From: HGM04593 sp045636125
GTDB taxonomy: Bacteria; Bacteroidota; Bacteroidia; Bacteroidales; Bacteroidaceae
NCBI GenBank assembly: GCA_045636125.1
Contig: JAZTWX010000026.1
Location: 65,070-129,069, forward strand
DNA: 64,000 nt
Direction: 5' to 3'
This document shows, piece after piece, positions 8,891-17,857 of the stretch (positions are counted from its first letter, which is position 1; each line of letters begins with the position of its first letter). The notes beneath the pieces were generated by a model, which saw nothing but the letters and a program-made list of their open reading frames with translations, had not been told where the DNA came from and did not search any database. The position numbers and the translations under genes were made by a program.

Positions 8891-9326
8891 AGTGTTTATC
8901 ACTATATTTCTCGTAACTATCTTGTTTACAAGCTGTAACAGAGACACAATACATCTTGAGCAAGAAACAGAACTTGAACTATCATTAAAGCAGCAACAGA
9001 CAGAGCAGGCTTTCACCATAGAAGAATATTGCAAGGGAGAGTATGACAGTCTATTTATAATGTCGCCGTACTATTATACCCGGAAGCAGGAATTCACAAG
9101 CCTTGTTATGCCTGAAAAATTAAGAAACGAGTGCGAGAGCGCTATATACAATGAATCTATTTCAACCATTCTTTTTATAAGCAACGGCAAGGTTCAAGGG
9201 CACGCTGTGGTTAAAAGAGTTGACGCCGATTTTGCGACAGATGACATTGAAGAAAACCATCTTTACCCCATTGAACAAAAATTCATAATGGACAAAGAGA
9301 GGAATGTGCACACGTATAAAGAATAG
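8865..9326 (+). CDS. small lipoprotein, candidate immunity protein
   Basis: This 153-residue protein has a lipoprotein signal: a Lys at 9, a hydrophobic stretch at about 10-22 and a lipobox LFTSC with the lipidated Cys near residue 25. The next residues are Asn-Arg-Asp. The mature part is acidic and Gln/Glu-rich near 34-55, then a small mixed domain. I recognise no family. The ATG lies inside the end of the preceding toxin-tail fragment, so the two would be translationally coupled in an intact locus. Membrane-anchored immunity proteins guarding against toxins delivered to the periplasm are known, and this is the main reading offered, but it rests on position alone. Confidence 0.75.
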   Translation: MENYKPACKVFITIFLVTILFTSCNRDTIHLEQETELELSLKQQQTEQAFTIEEYCKGEYDSLFIMSPYYYTRKQEFTSLVMPEKLRNECESAIYNESISTILFISNGKVQGHAVVKRVDADFATDDIEENHLYPIEQKFIMDKERNVHTYKE

Positions 9327-9373
9327 ATGCTCCGACGATTAAAAATGCCTTCCCCGGCTATTAACGTTCGTGG

Positions 9374-10318
9374 TCACTTGTGATTATGCCTGTACAATTG
9401 CCGTGTGTTCACCACATTGTGCCATATTGAGTAAAAACCGCCTGCAATTGCCGTAACAGGGGTTAAAAAGGTGTAGGCAAGCCATATTGCAAACACTGTG
9501 TTTTTCTGTCCAAGAGCCTGACCGCCCGTTATTCTCTCGCCGTAACACGCACCCACCCTGCGCCCCAGAGCAAACTGCACAAGGCAGCAGATGAGCGACA
9601 CAACGGCTATACCGGCCATAACAACAAGCGAAATATTGCTGTTGGCAATTGCGCGCGCGGTCATTGCAATGGCAAGGGCAAGCGCCACGAGCCACAAATA
9701 GAAAGGAAGGTTGCTACCGCGGGCCACTATAAAGCCGTGGATGCGGGGGAAGAGCTTGCGCAACAATTCGGCACAAAGCAACGGAAAGAGTAGCAAAGGG
9801 AACACTCTGCCCAAAATAGCATAGAACGACGAGAGGATGGAGCCCCCCTCTACCGGGTGCAAAAGGGCCAAAAAGGCCGGTGCAGCAACTGCCACCGACA
9901 CGTTTATGAGCATTGTGTATGTGATGAGCGAGGCTGCACTACCGCCCAATTTTGCAGTAATTACAGCAGCAGCGGTTGCTGTGGGACACAGCAGGCAAAG
10001 CATTGCCGCTTCCAGGAGCACACACACGGCAGGCGATGGGTTCAGAAGAATTACTGCAAGGGAGATGAGCGCCATTGCCCCCACCTGAAAGGCTATGAGC
10101 AGAAAATGCCACAGACGCGGGCACAGCTCGTTGTAGCGCACCTTGCAGAAGGTTATAAAGAGCATTGAAAAGATGAGCAGCGGTTGCAAAACGGAAATTG
10201 CGCGCGCTGCCATTGCGTGCGTGCCGTCGAACAGCGGGATATTCACATAGAGCAGATACATTGCAACGCCCGCAAGCATTGCTATGGGGAGCGACCAATC
10301 GCGCAAAAATTGTCTCAT
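9374..10318 (-). CDS. BASS/bile-acid:sodium-symporter-like transporter
   Basis: The 314-residue protein has about nine or ten hydrophobic segments and almost no soluble part. Features of the bile acid:sodium symporter (SBF/BASS) fold are visible: a CPTATAAAV crossover helix near residues 110-118 and a GGQALGQKNT crossover near 263-272, the two broken-helix regions that bind sodium and substrate. Family members move organic anions; the substrate here is not known. It lies 59 bases downstream of nnr on the same strand, with its own exact -7 element in the gap, so it can be transcribed alone. A more general 10-TM transporter label would be the fallback. Confidence 0.65.
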   Translation of the reverse strand: MRQFLRDWSLPIAMLAGVAMYLLYVNIPLFDGTHAMAARAISVLQPLLIFSMLFITFCKVRYNELCPRLWHFLLIAFQVGAMALISLAVILLNPSPAVCVLLEAAMLCLLCPTATAAAVITAKLGGSAASLITYTMLINVSVAVAAPAFLALLHPVEGGSILSSFYAILGRVFPLLLFPLLCAELLRKLFPRIHGFIVARGSNLPFYLWLVALALAIAMTARAIANSNISLVVMAGIAVVSLICCLVQFALGRRVGACYGERITGGQALGQKNTVFAIWLAYTFLTPVTAIAGGFYSIWHNVVNTRQLYRHNHK

Positions 10319-10336
10319 ATTCTTTTATTTTGGGCG

Positions 10337-10344
10337 CAAAGGTA
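10337..10344 (-). promoter_or_regulatory. putative -7 element for the BASS-like transporter
   Basis: On the reverse strand this reads TACCTTTG, an exact Bacteroidota -7 match, 18 bases before the ATG. No convincing -33 TTTG was found at the normal distance. Confidence 0.4.
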
Positions 10345-10377
10345 ACTATTAATTACAATATTGCGCGCGGGAAAGAG

Positions 10378-11892
10378 CTACAAATTGTTCCAGCAAGCAG
10401 GGAGAGCATCAACAATGTCGCTTGCAACAAGTGATGTTTCGCCCACTTTTGCAGCCGCAAGGTCGCCCGCAGCGCCGTGAAGATATACTCCCAGGCGCGC
10501 TGCGTCGGTTGCATTGTAACCGCGTGCCAGGAGAGCAAGCAGAATGCCGGTGAGCACATCGCCGCTGCCGCCGGTGGCCATCCCGGCGTTGCCGCTGCTG
10601 TTGAATGAGCAGCTGCCCTGCGGCGAAATAACAGCCGTGTAGGCACCTTTAAGCACCACGCACACATTATACTCACGCGCAAATTCAATTGCCCGTTGCA
10701 GGCGGATGTAAGAAGAGGAGCACTCGCCTGCGAGCCTTGTAAATTCTCCAATGTGGGGAGTTATTATGCTACCCTGCGGAATTTCTTTGAGAACCTCCCT
10801 GTTGCGCGCAAGGATATTGAGCGCGTCGGCATCTATCACCATAGGCACTTTGCAGCAGCGCACCATCTGCAACAGAGCCTCCTCGGTTGCCGGGTGCTGC
10901 GCAAGACCGGGCCCCACCGCAACAGCGGTAAAACGGTTCGTGTCGACAGCAGTTGAAATGTGAGTATCGCAAGCATCGGGCAGAGTCATTGCCTCGGGGA
11001 CAGTTTCTTGCAGAATTATATTGTTGCACGCAGGAACAGCAACGGTGAGCAACCCCACGCCCGAGCGCAACGCTGCACGGGCCGAAAGGATGGATGCACC
11101 GGCCATTCCCCTGCTGCCCGCTACAAGCAAGGCACGCCCGAAATCGCCCTTGTGGGCGTGTTTGCGGCGCGGCCGGACAAGAGCGCTCACATCGGTGGGA
11201 GAAATTATGCTGTAAGGGCTCTCTTCAATGTCCATTGCCTCGCGGCTCAATGAAATATCGAGCACCTCAAAGCGCCCCACAAATTGCTCATTTTCGGCAA
11301 AAAGCATCGACAGTTTGGGAAATTGCAACGTGAGGGTAAGGCACGCACGCACAATATTCTGCGGGTTATTATTGCTGTTATCCTCGCCCATTAGCCCCGA
11401 CGGTATATCTATTGCAACCACTTTGCAGCCGCTGTTATTAATAAACTGCACAACCGCGGCAAATATTCCACCCAACGGGCGGGAGAGCCCGCTGCCGAAA
11501 AGGCCGTCTACTATGGTTGTTCCCGGCTGCAACTGCGGCGCACTGAACGAGGAGTCGACACACTGCAGTTTCAACGCGAAATTACCCGCAGCCATTGCCT
11601 GCAAGGAGTGGAGGTTGGCCTCGCAGTCGGGCGAGAGGCGGCCACCGGGAGCAACCAGCCACACACTTACACTGCGCCCCGCCACCGCAAGCATACGGGC
11701 AACGGCAAGCGCGTCGCCGCCGTTATTACCCGGCCCTGCAAAAATTGCAAAGGGGCCCTGCGGGCAATGCTCTTTCACCGTCACGGTAATTGCAGCCGCC
11801 GCACGCTCCATAAGAAGAAGCGATGAGATGGGCTCGTGTTCAATGGTATATGCATCTATGCGTTTGATGCTCGCAGTGGGAAATATTTTCAT
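10378..11892 (-). CDS. nnr: bifunctional NAD(P)H-hydrate epimerase/dehydratase
   Basis: The 504-residue protein joins a YjeF N-terminal epimerase domain (GPGNNGGD at 53-60) to a C-terminal ADP-dependent (S)-NAD(P)H-hydrate dehydratase domain (GSGDVL from 442, catalytic Asp445). Together they repair hydrated, dead-end NADH and NADPH in the cytoplasm. Length and order match the usual bacterial fusion. It lies downstream of the aroQ gene but is separated from it by a strong terminator, so it is probably not part of the aromatic operon. The start is the ATG at 11892, directly before the MKIFPT motif common at the N-terminus of this family. Confidence 0.95.
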   Translation of the reverse strand: MKIFPTASIKRIDAYTIEHEPISSLLLMERAAAAITVTVKEHCPQGPFAIFAGPGNNGGDALAVARMLAVAGRSVSVWLVAPGGRLSPDCEANLHSLQAMAAGNFALKLQCVDSSFSAPQLQPGTTIVDGLFGSGLSRPLGGIFAAVVQFINNSGCKVVAIDIPSGLMGEDNSNNNPQNIVRACLTLTLQFPKLSMLFAENEQFVGRFEVLDISLSREAMDIEESPYSIISPTDVSALVRPRRKHAHKGDFGRALLVAGSRGMAGASILSARAALRSGVGLLTVAVPACNNIILQETVPEAMTLPDACDTHISTAVDTNRFTAVAVGPGLAQHPATEEALLQMVRCCKVPMVIDADALNILARNREVLKEIPQGSIITPHIGEFTRLAGECSSSYIRLQRAIEFAREYNVCVVLKGAYTAVISPQGSCSFNSSGNAGMATGGSGDVLTGILLALLARGYNATDAARLGVYLHGAAGDLAAAKVGETSLVASDIVDALPACWNNL

Positions 11893-11930
11893 AACCTACT
11901 ATTTTGCCGTGAAGATACACTTTTTATGCT

Positions 11931-11978
11931 AAAAAACATCTACGGGCAACCATTAATGGCTGCCCGTAGATGTAATGT
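11931..11978 (-). terminator. intrinsic terminator of the aromatic amino acid operon
   Basis: A near-perfect 38-base palindrome (11936-11973, one mismatch per arm) is followed on the reverse strand by six T residues. It starts 8 bases after the aroQ stop and separates aroQ from nnr. Complementary A/T flanks would also let it work from the other strand. Confidence 0.88.
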
Positions 11979-11981
11979 TTT

Positions 11982-12410
11982 TCAAAGCAGGGAGGCGAGA
12001 TATTCGAGCCCCTCTTTGTAGCCGTCGAAACCCTTGCCGCAGATGGTCTTTTGTGCGTAAAGCGACACAAAGGAGAAGCGACGGAACTCTTCGCGCGTTG
12101 AAATATCGGTCAAATGAACCTCCACGGTGGGGAGGGCCACAGCCTTGAGTGCGTCGAGAATGGCAACGCTTGTGTGGGTGTAGGCCGCGGGATTTATGAG
12201 TATGCCGTCGAACACTCCGTAGGCTGCCTGTATTGCGTCGACTATTGCACCCTCGTGATTCGACTGGAAAAGCTCCACCTCCACGCCCAGACGGGCTGCC
12301 TCGCTACGCACCAGCTGCTGCAAGGCCTCAAAGGTCTGCGCGCCATAGAGGGCGGGCTCGCGCAAGCCGAGCATATTGAGGTTAGGGCCGTTTATAACAA
12401 GTATTTTCAT
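11982..12410 (-). CDS. aroQ: 3-dehydroquinate dehydratase, type II
   Basis: This 142-residue protein is a type II dehydroquinase, third enzyme of the shikimate pathway, forming a dodecamer in the cytoplasm. The GPNLNMLG start, the flexible active-site loop with its essential Arg and Tyr (GLREPALYG), the NPAAYTH segment and the EVHLT and REEFR segments are all present. The start at 12410 is chosen because MKILVINGP is the family's N-terminus; an upstream in-frame ATG at 12482 lies inside pheA. It is the last gene of the aromatic operon, 8 bases after pheA, and is followed by the terminator. Confidence 0.96.
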   Translation of the reverse strand: MKILVINGPNLNMLGLREPALYGAQTFEALQQLVRSEAARLGVEVELFQSNHEGAIVDAIQAAYGVFDGILINPAAYTHTSVAILDALKAVALPTVEVHLTDISTREEFRRFSFVSLYAQKTICGKGFDGYKEGLEYLASLL

Positions 12411-12418
12411 CGTTTGTA

Positions 12419-13561
12419 TTATATTATTTCGGCGTATGTACCGAAGTATTTGAACTGTTCGCCACACTCCTGCAGCTCGCACATTAACGAGAGGAATTCG
12501 GCACTGTAGACCGATGCCTCGATGTCGAAATAGAAACGGTACTCGAACTCGCGCTCGGGAATCTGACGGCTTTCGAGTTTCAGCAGGTTGACGCCTGTTG
12601 CGTTGAAACGCGACATTATGCGGAAGAGTGCTCCGGGGCGGTTGGCAATGTTAATCATAACACTTGTGCGGTCGGCTCCCGAGTACATTTTGGGCTCTTT
12701 GGCAATGCAAATGAAACGTGTGTAGTTGTTGTCGCGGTTCTGAACCGACGACTGGATAACCTGCATCTGATAGAGCTCGGCGCAAAGGCGCGACGAGAGT
12801 GATGCCACGCTGCGGTCGCCCTTCTCGGCTACCATACGGGCAGCCTCGGCTGTATTTTCAACTGCAATTACGCGCACATTTTTGAGTGTGGAAAGAAACT
12901 CGGAACACTGGCTGATGGCCTGCTGGTGCGAGTATATTTCGCGGACATCGGAGAGCTTTGCTCCCTGAACGCCCAAAAGCGCGTGATCGACCTTGAGACG
13001 CACACCGCGCACGATGCTCACGTTGTAGGCTGAAAGGAGGTCGTAGATAGCGTTCACCGAACCGGCCAAAGAGTTCTCAATGGGCAACACGCCATACTCA
13101 CAAAGACCGCTGCTCACAGCCTTGAACACGCCCTCGAAGCCATTCATATACATAATTTCGGGAAGGTCGAAAAGGCGCTCCGAAGCGAGGTGGGCGTAAG
13201 AGCCCTCGCAGCCTGCACACGCAACCGAGGCGCGTTTGGGGAAGGGCTGGGGAGGAACCGCTGTAATGGCTTTAATCTTGTCGTAGAACTCGGTACCGGT
13301 GGCCAACATACGTGTTTCGAGCGACTCGCTCAGGTCGAAAATAGTGCGATAGAGAGTGCGGCCGTATCCCTCGTATTCGGGGCCCAAACGCTTCGAGACG
13401 TTCTGCAACACCGCTCTTGCACGCGAGGCGTGATATACGGGCAAATTGTTCTCTTTCTTGTACTTTGCAACCTCGCTCACAACCTGCATACGTTTCGCGA
13501 AAAGGTCGCACATGTTTGAATCTATTTCATCTATCTGCTTGCGCAATTCATCCAGATTCAT
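12419..13561 (-). CDS. pheA: bifunctional chorismate mutase/prephenate dehydratase (P-protein)
   Basis: The 380-residue protein commits chorismate to phenylalanine. Domains in order are an AroQ-type chorismate mutase (about residues 1-90, LDELRKQIDEID at the start), a prephenate dehydratase (about 110-285, with ENSLAGSV and the catalytic NYTRF motif) and a C-terminal ACT domain (about 295-380, with a LESR motif) that normally binds phenylalanine for feedback control. It lies between aroA (56 bases) and aroQ (8 bases) in the aromatic operon. Many Bacteroidota fuse the mutase to DAHP synthase; here the mutase is on PheA while the DAHP synthase at 16780 has no mutase domain. Confidence 0.95.
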   Translation of the reverse strand: MNLDELRKQIDEIDSNMCDLFAKRMQVVSEVAKYKKENNLPVYHASRARAVLQNVSKRLGPEYEGYGRTLYRTIFDLSESLETRMLATGTEFYDKIKAITAVPPQPFPKRASVACAGCEGSYAHLASERLFDLPEIMYMNGFEGVFKAVSSGLCEYGVLPIENSLAGSVNAIYDLLSAYNVSIVRGVRLKVDHALLGVQGAKLSDVREIYSHQQAISQCSEFLSTLKNVRVIAVENTAEAARMVAEKGDRSVASLSSRLCAELYQMQVIQSSVQNRDNNYTRFICIAKEPKMYSGADRTSVMINIANRPGALFRIMSRFNATGVNLLKLESRQIPEREFEYRFYFDIEASVYSAEFLSLMCELQECGEQFKYFGTYAEII

Positions 13562-13617
13562 TGTATTATGGTTTTTAAGTTTTTTAGAATTCTGTTTTAC
13601 TCTCTGCCTGATTTTAT

Positions 13618-14877
13618 TTAGTATACACTACCGCCCAGGGCGGCAAAATCCTCAAAGAACGAGGGATAGGATTTTGCAACACACTCGGCACCGCAGATGG
13701 TGGTTACACCTGTGGCTACGGTGCTCATAACAGCGGCCGACATTGCTATGCGGTGGTCGCCGAAGCTGTCTACAGGAGAGAGGGCAACGGGCTCGCCGCC
13801 CACCACCGTAAATGTATCCTCGCCAATGGTCGAATGTACACCGAACGATGCAAGCACGGCCTTCATTGCTGCCAAGCGGTCGCTCTCCTTGTAGCGCAGA
13901 CGGCCCACGTTGGTGAAAAGTGTTTCACCGCTGGCCACCGCTGCCGCAACCGAGAGGATGGGGACAAGGTCGGGGGTATCTTCGCAGTCGAGTTCCGCAC
14001 CAAAGAGCTGCGACGGCATTGCCACCACTCCTTCGGGGGTAATATCAATATAGGCGCCCATTGAGCGCAGGTGGTCGATTATGCGGCGGTCGCCCTGCAA
14101 CGAATCGATATTGCAGCCGCGCACGGTTATAGGCCTCTTGCCCACTACTCCCGCAACTATCCAGAATGCGGCAGACGACCAGTCGGCCTCGACAACCACA
14201 TTTCCGGGCAACGAATAACTGCTGCCGCTTTTAATGGAGTAGCTGTTGCCGCGACGTGTTACCTGCACGCCCGCTGCACGCAAGGCATCAATTGTCATAT
14301 CGACATAAGAGGCGCTTGCAAGGCCGCCCACAATCTCTATTTCGCTGTCGACTGCTGCCAACGGAAGGGCAAACAACAGGCCTGTGAGGTACTGCGACGA
14401 TATATTGCCGGGCAGTGTGTAACGGCCGCCCTGCAATGTTCCTTTGCAGCTCATTGGGAGCTCCGCATCCTCGCAGTGCTTGTGCACAGCAACCCCGTGC
14501 TCCACGAGCACACGGCAGAGAGCATCCATCGGGCGGGTGGGCAATTTTCCGCTGCCCACAAAAGTAGCATCGGCCCCCAAGGCTGCTGCTACCGGCACAA
14601 GGAAACGCAGTGTGGAACCACTCTCGCCACAGTCGAGCGTGCCACCCTTGCAAGGCTGCACAGGCGTTACCGCGAACACCCCGCCGTTGTACTCTATCGA
14701 CGCGCCAAGCGCATTGAGCGAGCGCATTGTGGCAACAATATCGGCGTTTGTGCTGCTGCACGCTATGGTGCAAGGCTCATTGCCCAACGCTGCACAAATG
14801 AGCAGACGATGGGCCTGCGACTTTGACGGCGGAGGGATTACCGTTCCCTGCAATGTTCCGTTTACCTGTTTATCCAT
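13618..14877 (-). CDS. aroA: 3-phosphoshikimate 1-carboxyvinyltransferase (EPSP synthase)
   Basis: This 419-residue two-domain enzyme adds enolpyruvate to shikimate-3-phosphate. Signatures are the phosphate-binding PSKSQAHR segment near residue 17, CGESGSTLRFL near 82-92, the DLVPIL segment with the catalytic Asp, and the YKESDR segment with the catalytic Glu. Spacing of 2 bases to the aroB stop places it in the same transcript. The glyphosate-relevant GESGSTLRF loop differs slightly from the E. coli GNAGTAMRP version, which suggests a class II-like enzyme; that reading is tentative. Confidence 0.95.
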   Translation of the reverse strand: MDKQVNGTLQGTVIPPPSKSQAHRLLICAALGNEPCTIACSSTNADIVATMRSLNALGASIEYNGGVFAVTPVQPCKGGTLDCGESGSTLRFLVPVAAALGADATFVGSGKLPTRPMDALCRVLVEHGVAVHKHCEDAELPMSCKGTLQGGRYTLPGNISSQYLTGLLFALPLAAVDSEIEIVGGLASASYVDMTIDALRAAGVQVTRRGNSYSIKSGSSYSLPGNVVVEADWSSAAFWIVAGVVGKRPITVRGCNIDSLQGDRRIIDHLRSMGAYIDITPEGVVAMPSQLFGAELDCEDTPDLVPILSVAAAVASGETLFTNVGRLRYKESDRLAAMKAVLASFGVHSTIGEDTFTVVGGEPVALSPVDSFGDHRIAMSAAVMSTVATGVTTICGAECVAKSYPSFFEDFAALGGSVY

Positions 14878-14879
14878 TG

Positions 14880-15941
14880 TTACTTTTCTATTACCTTTTC
14901 CAAAAGCTCTTTCAACTCACCCACCGACACGGTTACAAGGGCACAATCACCCAATGCGCGGGGCAGCACAATTGTTACATTGCCTCCGCGACGTTTCTTG
15001 TCGGTGAGCATTGCGGCGTGCATTTCGGCTGCAGTGTAATTGCAGCTTATGTCGAACCCATAGTTCACGAGCAGAGCCGAGAGCTCGTCGACAATATTGC
15101 AAAGCCCACACAAAGGAGCTATTTTTGCAGCAACCACCATACCTTTTGCAACAGCCTCGCCGTGTGAAACAGCAAAATTGCTCAGTTTCTCAATGGCGTG
15201 ACCGAATGTGTGTCCGAAGTTCAAAAGACCGCGCAAGCCGTTGTCAAATTCGTCCTGCTGCACAACATCGCGCTTTATTTCAACGCAGCGGGCAACAACA
15301 CTGTCGCGGTCGAACGACACGCTGCGCAACACGCTGTAAAGCTCTTTATCGAGTATCACGCCATATTTTATAACCTCGGCGCAACCGTCGCGGTAGATGT
15401 TGGCCGGGAGAGTATCGTGCAGGCTTGTGTCGCACAGGACGAGCGACGGCTGGTAGAAACTGCCCACAAGGTTCTTGCCCGCGGGAATATCTATCGCTGT
15501 CTTGCCACCCACCGAGCTGTCAACCGCAGCAAGCAGTGTTGTGGGCACCTGTATATATTTTACTCCACGCAGATAGAGCGAAGCAGAAAGACCGCCCAGG
15601 TCGCCTACAACGCCGCCGCCAAAGGCTATTATAGCGTCGCTGCGTGTGAGCTCCTCACGGGCAAGGAAATTGAGAAAGGCCAGAAGATTTTCGGCACATT
15701 TCGATGCTTCGCCTGCGGGGATAACATACTTGCAAGCGCTGTAACCGGCTGTTTGCAGGTGCTCCATCATTGCGTTGCCATAGAGCGCATCGACATTGCT
15801 GTCGGTGAGCACAGCCACACGGCAATCGCCCACTACGGGGCGTGCAAATTCCCCGATGCGTGCAAGAAGGCCGCGCCCTATGAGTATGTCGTAGCTGCGC
15901 GATGCAGCCACTTTAATGGTTTTGTGCGACATATATATCAT
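14880..15941 (-). CDS. aroB: 3-dehydroquinate synthase
   Basis: The 353-residue NAD- and metal-dependent enzyme makes dehydroquinate from DAHP. The NAD-binding GGGVVGDLGG segment, DSSVGGKTAID, and the metal-binding HTFGHAIE segment are intact. The start codon at 15941 overlaps the tyrA stop in an ATGA arrangement, which suggests translational coupling; a second ATG nine bases later (15932) is the alternative. It lies between tyrA and aroA in the operon. Confidence 0.96.
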   Translation of the reverse strand: MIYMSHKTIKVAASRSYDILIGRGLLARIGEFARPVVGDCRVAVLTDSNVDALYGNAMMEHLQTAGYSACKYVIPAGEASKCAENLLAFLNFLAREELTRSDAIIAFGGGVVGDLGGLSASLYLRGVKYIQVPTTLLAAVDSSVGGKTAIDIPAGKNLVGSFYQPSLVLCDTSLHDTLPANIYRDGCAEVIKYGVILDKELYSVLRSVSFDRDSVVARCVEIKRDVVQQDEFDNGLRGLLNFGHTFGHAIEKLSNFAVSHGEAVAKGMVVAAKIAPLCGLCNIVDELSALLVNYGFDISCNYTAAEMHAAMLTDKKRRGGNVTIVLPRALGDCALVTVSVGELKELLEKVIEK

Positions 15942-16765
15942 TCAATTTGTTCTTTGGCTGCGCAACCATCGTGCAGGAGCGAGCGGAGAGTGTCCGCATC
16001 GCCCTCGGCAATAGCCTTGCGATAGTCGCCAAGAGAGCCAATCAATAAATCAAGTTCGGCGAGCAGATTCTCGCGGTTCTCCATAAAAAGCTCGGTCCAC
16101 ATATTCTCGTTGAGACGCGACACACGGGTGAGGTCGCGGAAGCTGCCTGCGCTGTATCCCTTGTGATATTGTGCCGAGGGGCTCTTTACAAAGGCATTCG
16201 ACACAACGTGACACATTTGCGAGGTGTAGGCAATCATGCGGTCGTGAAAAGACGCCGTGGTGACAACAAATTTCTTGAAGCCGAGCGGAGCAAGCATCTG
16301 TTTCACCCTATCGAGCAGGTTAATGTCGTCGTGTATGGGCGGAACCATAATGAACGACGCTCCCGAAAAGAGAGCTGCACGCGAGTGCTTGTAGCCTGAG
16401 TATTGTGTTCCGGCCATAGGGTGGCCGCCGACGAATGTGAAGCCGTGCTGCGCTGCAAGAGCAAAGCCCTGCTCGCACACAGCCTGCTTTGTACCGCAGA
16501 AATCGACTACAAGAGCCGTAGAGGGAACCGACGCTGCGTTTGCGGCAAGATAGTTCACTGCAGCCACAGGCGTTATTGCAAGCACAATGAGGCTACACTG
16601 CTGCATAGTGTTTGCGGTGAGCTCTTTATCTATTGTGCCGTCGAGACGGGCATAACCCAGCACGGTAGAGTCAACATCGTAACCATAGACTGTGTAGCCG
16701 GCAGCTTTGAACGCTTTTGCCGCCGAACCACCTATAAGTCCCAGGCCAACTACTCCCACTTTCAT
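15938..16765 (-). CDS. tyrA: prephenate dehydrogenase
   Basis: This 275-residue NAD(P)-dependent enzyme oxidatively decarboxylates prephenate on the way to tyrosine. The Rossmann motif GLGLIGGS is at residues 7-14, and the HPMAG segment with its conserved His and the C-terminal helical dimerisation domain follow. There is no ACT or chorismate mutase fusion, so it is the short monofunctional form. It starts 14 bases after the DAHP synthase stop and overlaps aroB by four bases. Confidence 0.94.
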   Translation of the reverse strand: MKVGVVGLGLIGGSAAKAFKAAGYTVYGYDVDSTVLGYARLDGTIDKELTANTMQQCSLIVLAITPVAAVNYLAANAASVPSTALVVDFCGTKQAVCEQGFALAAQHGFTFVGGHPMAGTQYSGYKHSRAALFSGASFIMVPPIHDDINLLDRVKQMLAPLGFKKFVVTTASFHDRMIAYTSQMCHVVSNAFVKSPSAQYHKGYSAGSFRDLTRVSRLNENMWTELFMENRENLLAELDLLIGSLGDYRKAIAEGDADTLRSLLHDGCAAKEQIE

Positions 16766-16779
16766 AACTCCTGAAGTTT

Positions 16780-17793
16780 TTAGTGCATTATACTGCGAAT
16801 TTCACGTACGCGGGCTGCAACCTCGTCGAACTGTGCGGGAGTGAGCGACTGTGCGCCGTCGCACAATGCGTGTGCAGGGTCGTTGTGAACCTCAATAATA
16901 AGACCGTCGGCACCTGCGGCGCAAGCTGCGCAGGCCATAGGACGCACAAGGCGCGAAACGCCTGTTGCGTGGCTGGGGTCTACAACAACGGGCAAGTGTG
17001 TGAGACCGTTGAGAACGGGCACCGCCGCAAGGTCGAGCACGTTGCGGGTGTAATTGTCGTAACTGCGTATTCCGCGCTCACAAAGCATCACCTGCTCGTT
17101 ACCCTCGGACATAATATATTCGGCACTCATAAGAAGCTCCTTGAGGGTAGCCGAAAGACCGCGCTTCAAAAGGATGGGCTTTTTAGAACGGCCAAGCTCC
17201 TTGAGAAGCTCAAAGTTCTGCATATTGCGTGCACCCACCTGTATAATGTCGACATCGGCAAAGAGGTCGAGGTGAGCTGCGCTCATAATTTCTGTTACTA
17301 TGGGGAGACCGGTAGCCTCGCGTGCCTTAAGAAGAAGCTGGAGACCTTCGGCGCGCAATCCCTGGAAATCGTAGGGAGAGGTACGGGGCTTGAATGCTCC
17401 ACCGCGCAGGATGTTTGCTCCCGACTTTTTCACAGCTTCGGCAATTGTGAGAATCTGCTCCTCCGACTCAACCGAGCAAGGGCCGGCCATAATCGCGAAG
17501 TGTCCGCCACCTATTTTCACTTTATTATCGCCGCTGCCCACCTCTACAATTGTGTCCTCGGGGTGGAAACGACGGTTCGCACTCTTAAAGGGTTCGCTTA
17601 TTCGAGTCACGTTCTCGATGATCTCCAAACCCGACAATAGATCAATATCAATCTTACTAGTATCACCAATGAGACCAAGCACTGTCTGCATCTCACCCTC
17701 CGATACGTGAACTCTCACCTTCTGCGATTCCAACCAAGCGATAAGATTGTCTCTCTGCGCCTTTGTAACACCGTTTTTAAGTACTGCTATCAT
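16780..17793 (-). CDS. DAHP synthase with N-terminal ferredoxin-like regulatory domain
   Basis: The 337-residue enzyme condenses phosphoenolpyruvate and erythrose-4-phosphate, the first step to all aromatic amino acids. Residues 1-70 form a small ferredoxin-like domain of the type seen in Thermotoga DAHP synthase, where it mediates feedback inhibition; the barrel follows with GPCSVES (104-110), the GGAFKPRTSP loop (131-140) and DPSHATG near the end. There is no fused chorismate mutase, unlike many Bacteroidota homologues. It is the first gene of the six-gene operon, with a good promoter just upstream. Symbols aroF and aroG are both used for this family, so none is assigned. Confidence 0.95.
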   Translation of the reverse strand: MIAVLKNGVTKAQRDNLIAWLESQKVRVHVSEGEMQTVLGLIGDTSKIDIDLLSGLEIIENVTRISEPFKSANRRFHPEDTIVEVGSGDNKVKIGGGHFAIMAGPCSVESEEQILTIAEAVKKSGANILRGGAFKPRTSPYDFQGLRAEGLQLLLKAREATGLPIVTEIMSAAHLDLFADVDIIQVGARNMQNFELLKELGRSKKPILLKRGLSATLKELLMSAEYIMSEGNEQVMLCERGIRSYDNYTRNVLDLAAVPVLNGLTHLPVVVDPSHATGVSRLVRPMACAACAAGADGLIIEVHNDPAHALCDGAQSLTPAQFDEVAARVREIRSIMH

Positions 17794-17825
17794 TGTTAAT
17801 TTACTGTTTTTGTGCGTTTGAGCCG

Positions 17826-17857
17826 CAAATTTATAACTATTTTTTTCTTACACTAAA
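17826..17857 (-). promoter_or_regulatory. putative promoter of the aromatic amino acid operon
   Basis: On the reverse strand, TTTA (17854-17857) is followed after 20 bases by TAAATTTG (17826-17833), an exact -7 match. The predicted start of transcription lies about 25 bases before the DAHP synthase ATG. Confidence 0.55.

Noticed and set aside
15198..16025. 275-codon forward frame across aroB and tyrA
   Set aside because: Both reverse-strand genes are certain; the forward translation shows no motif.
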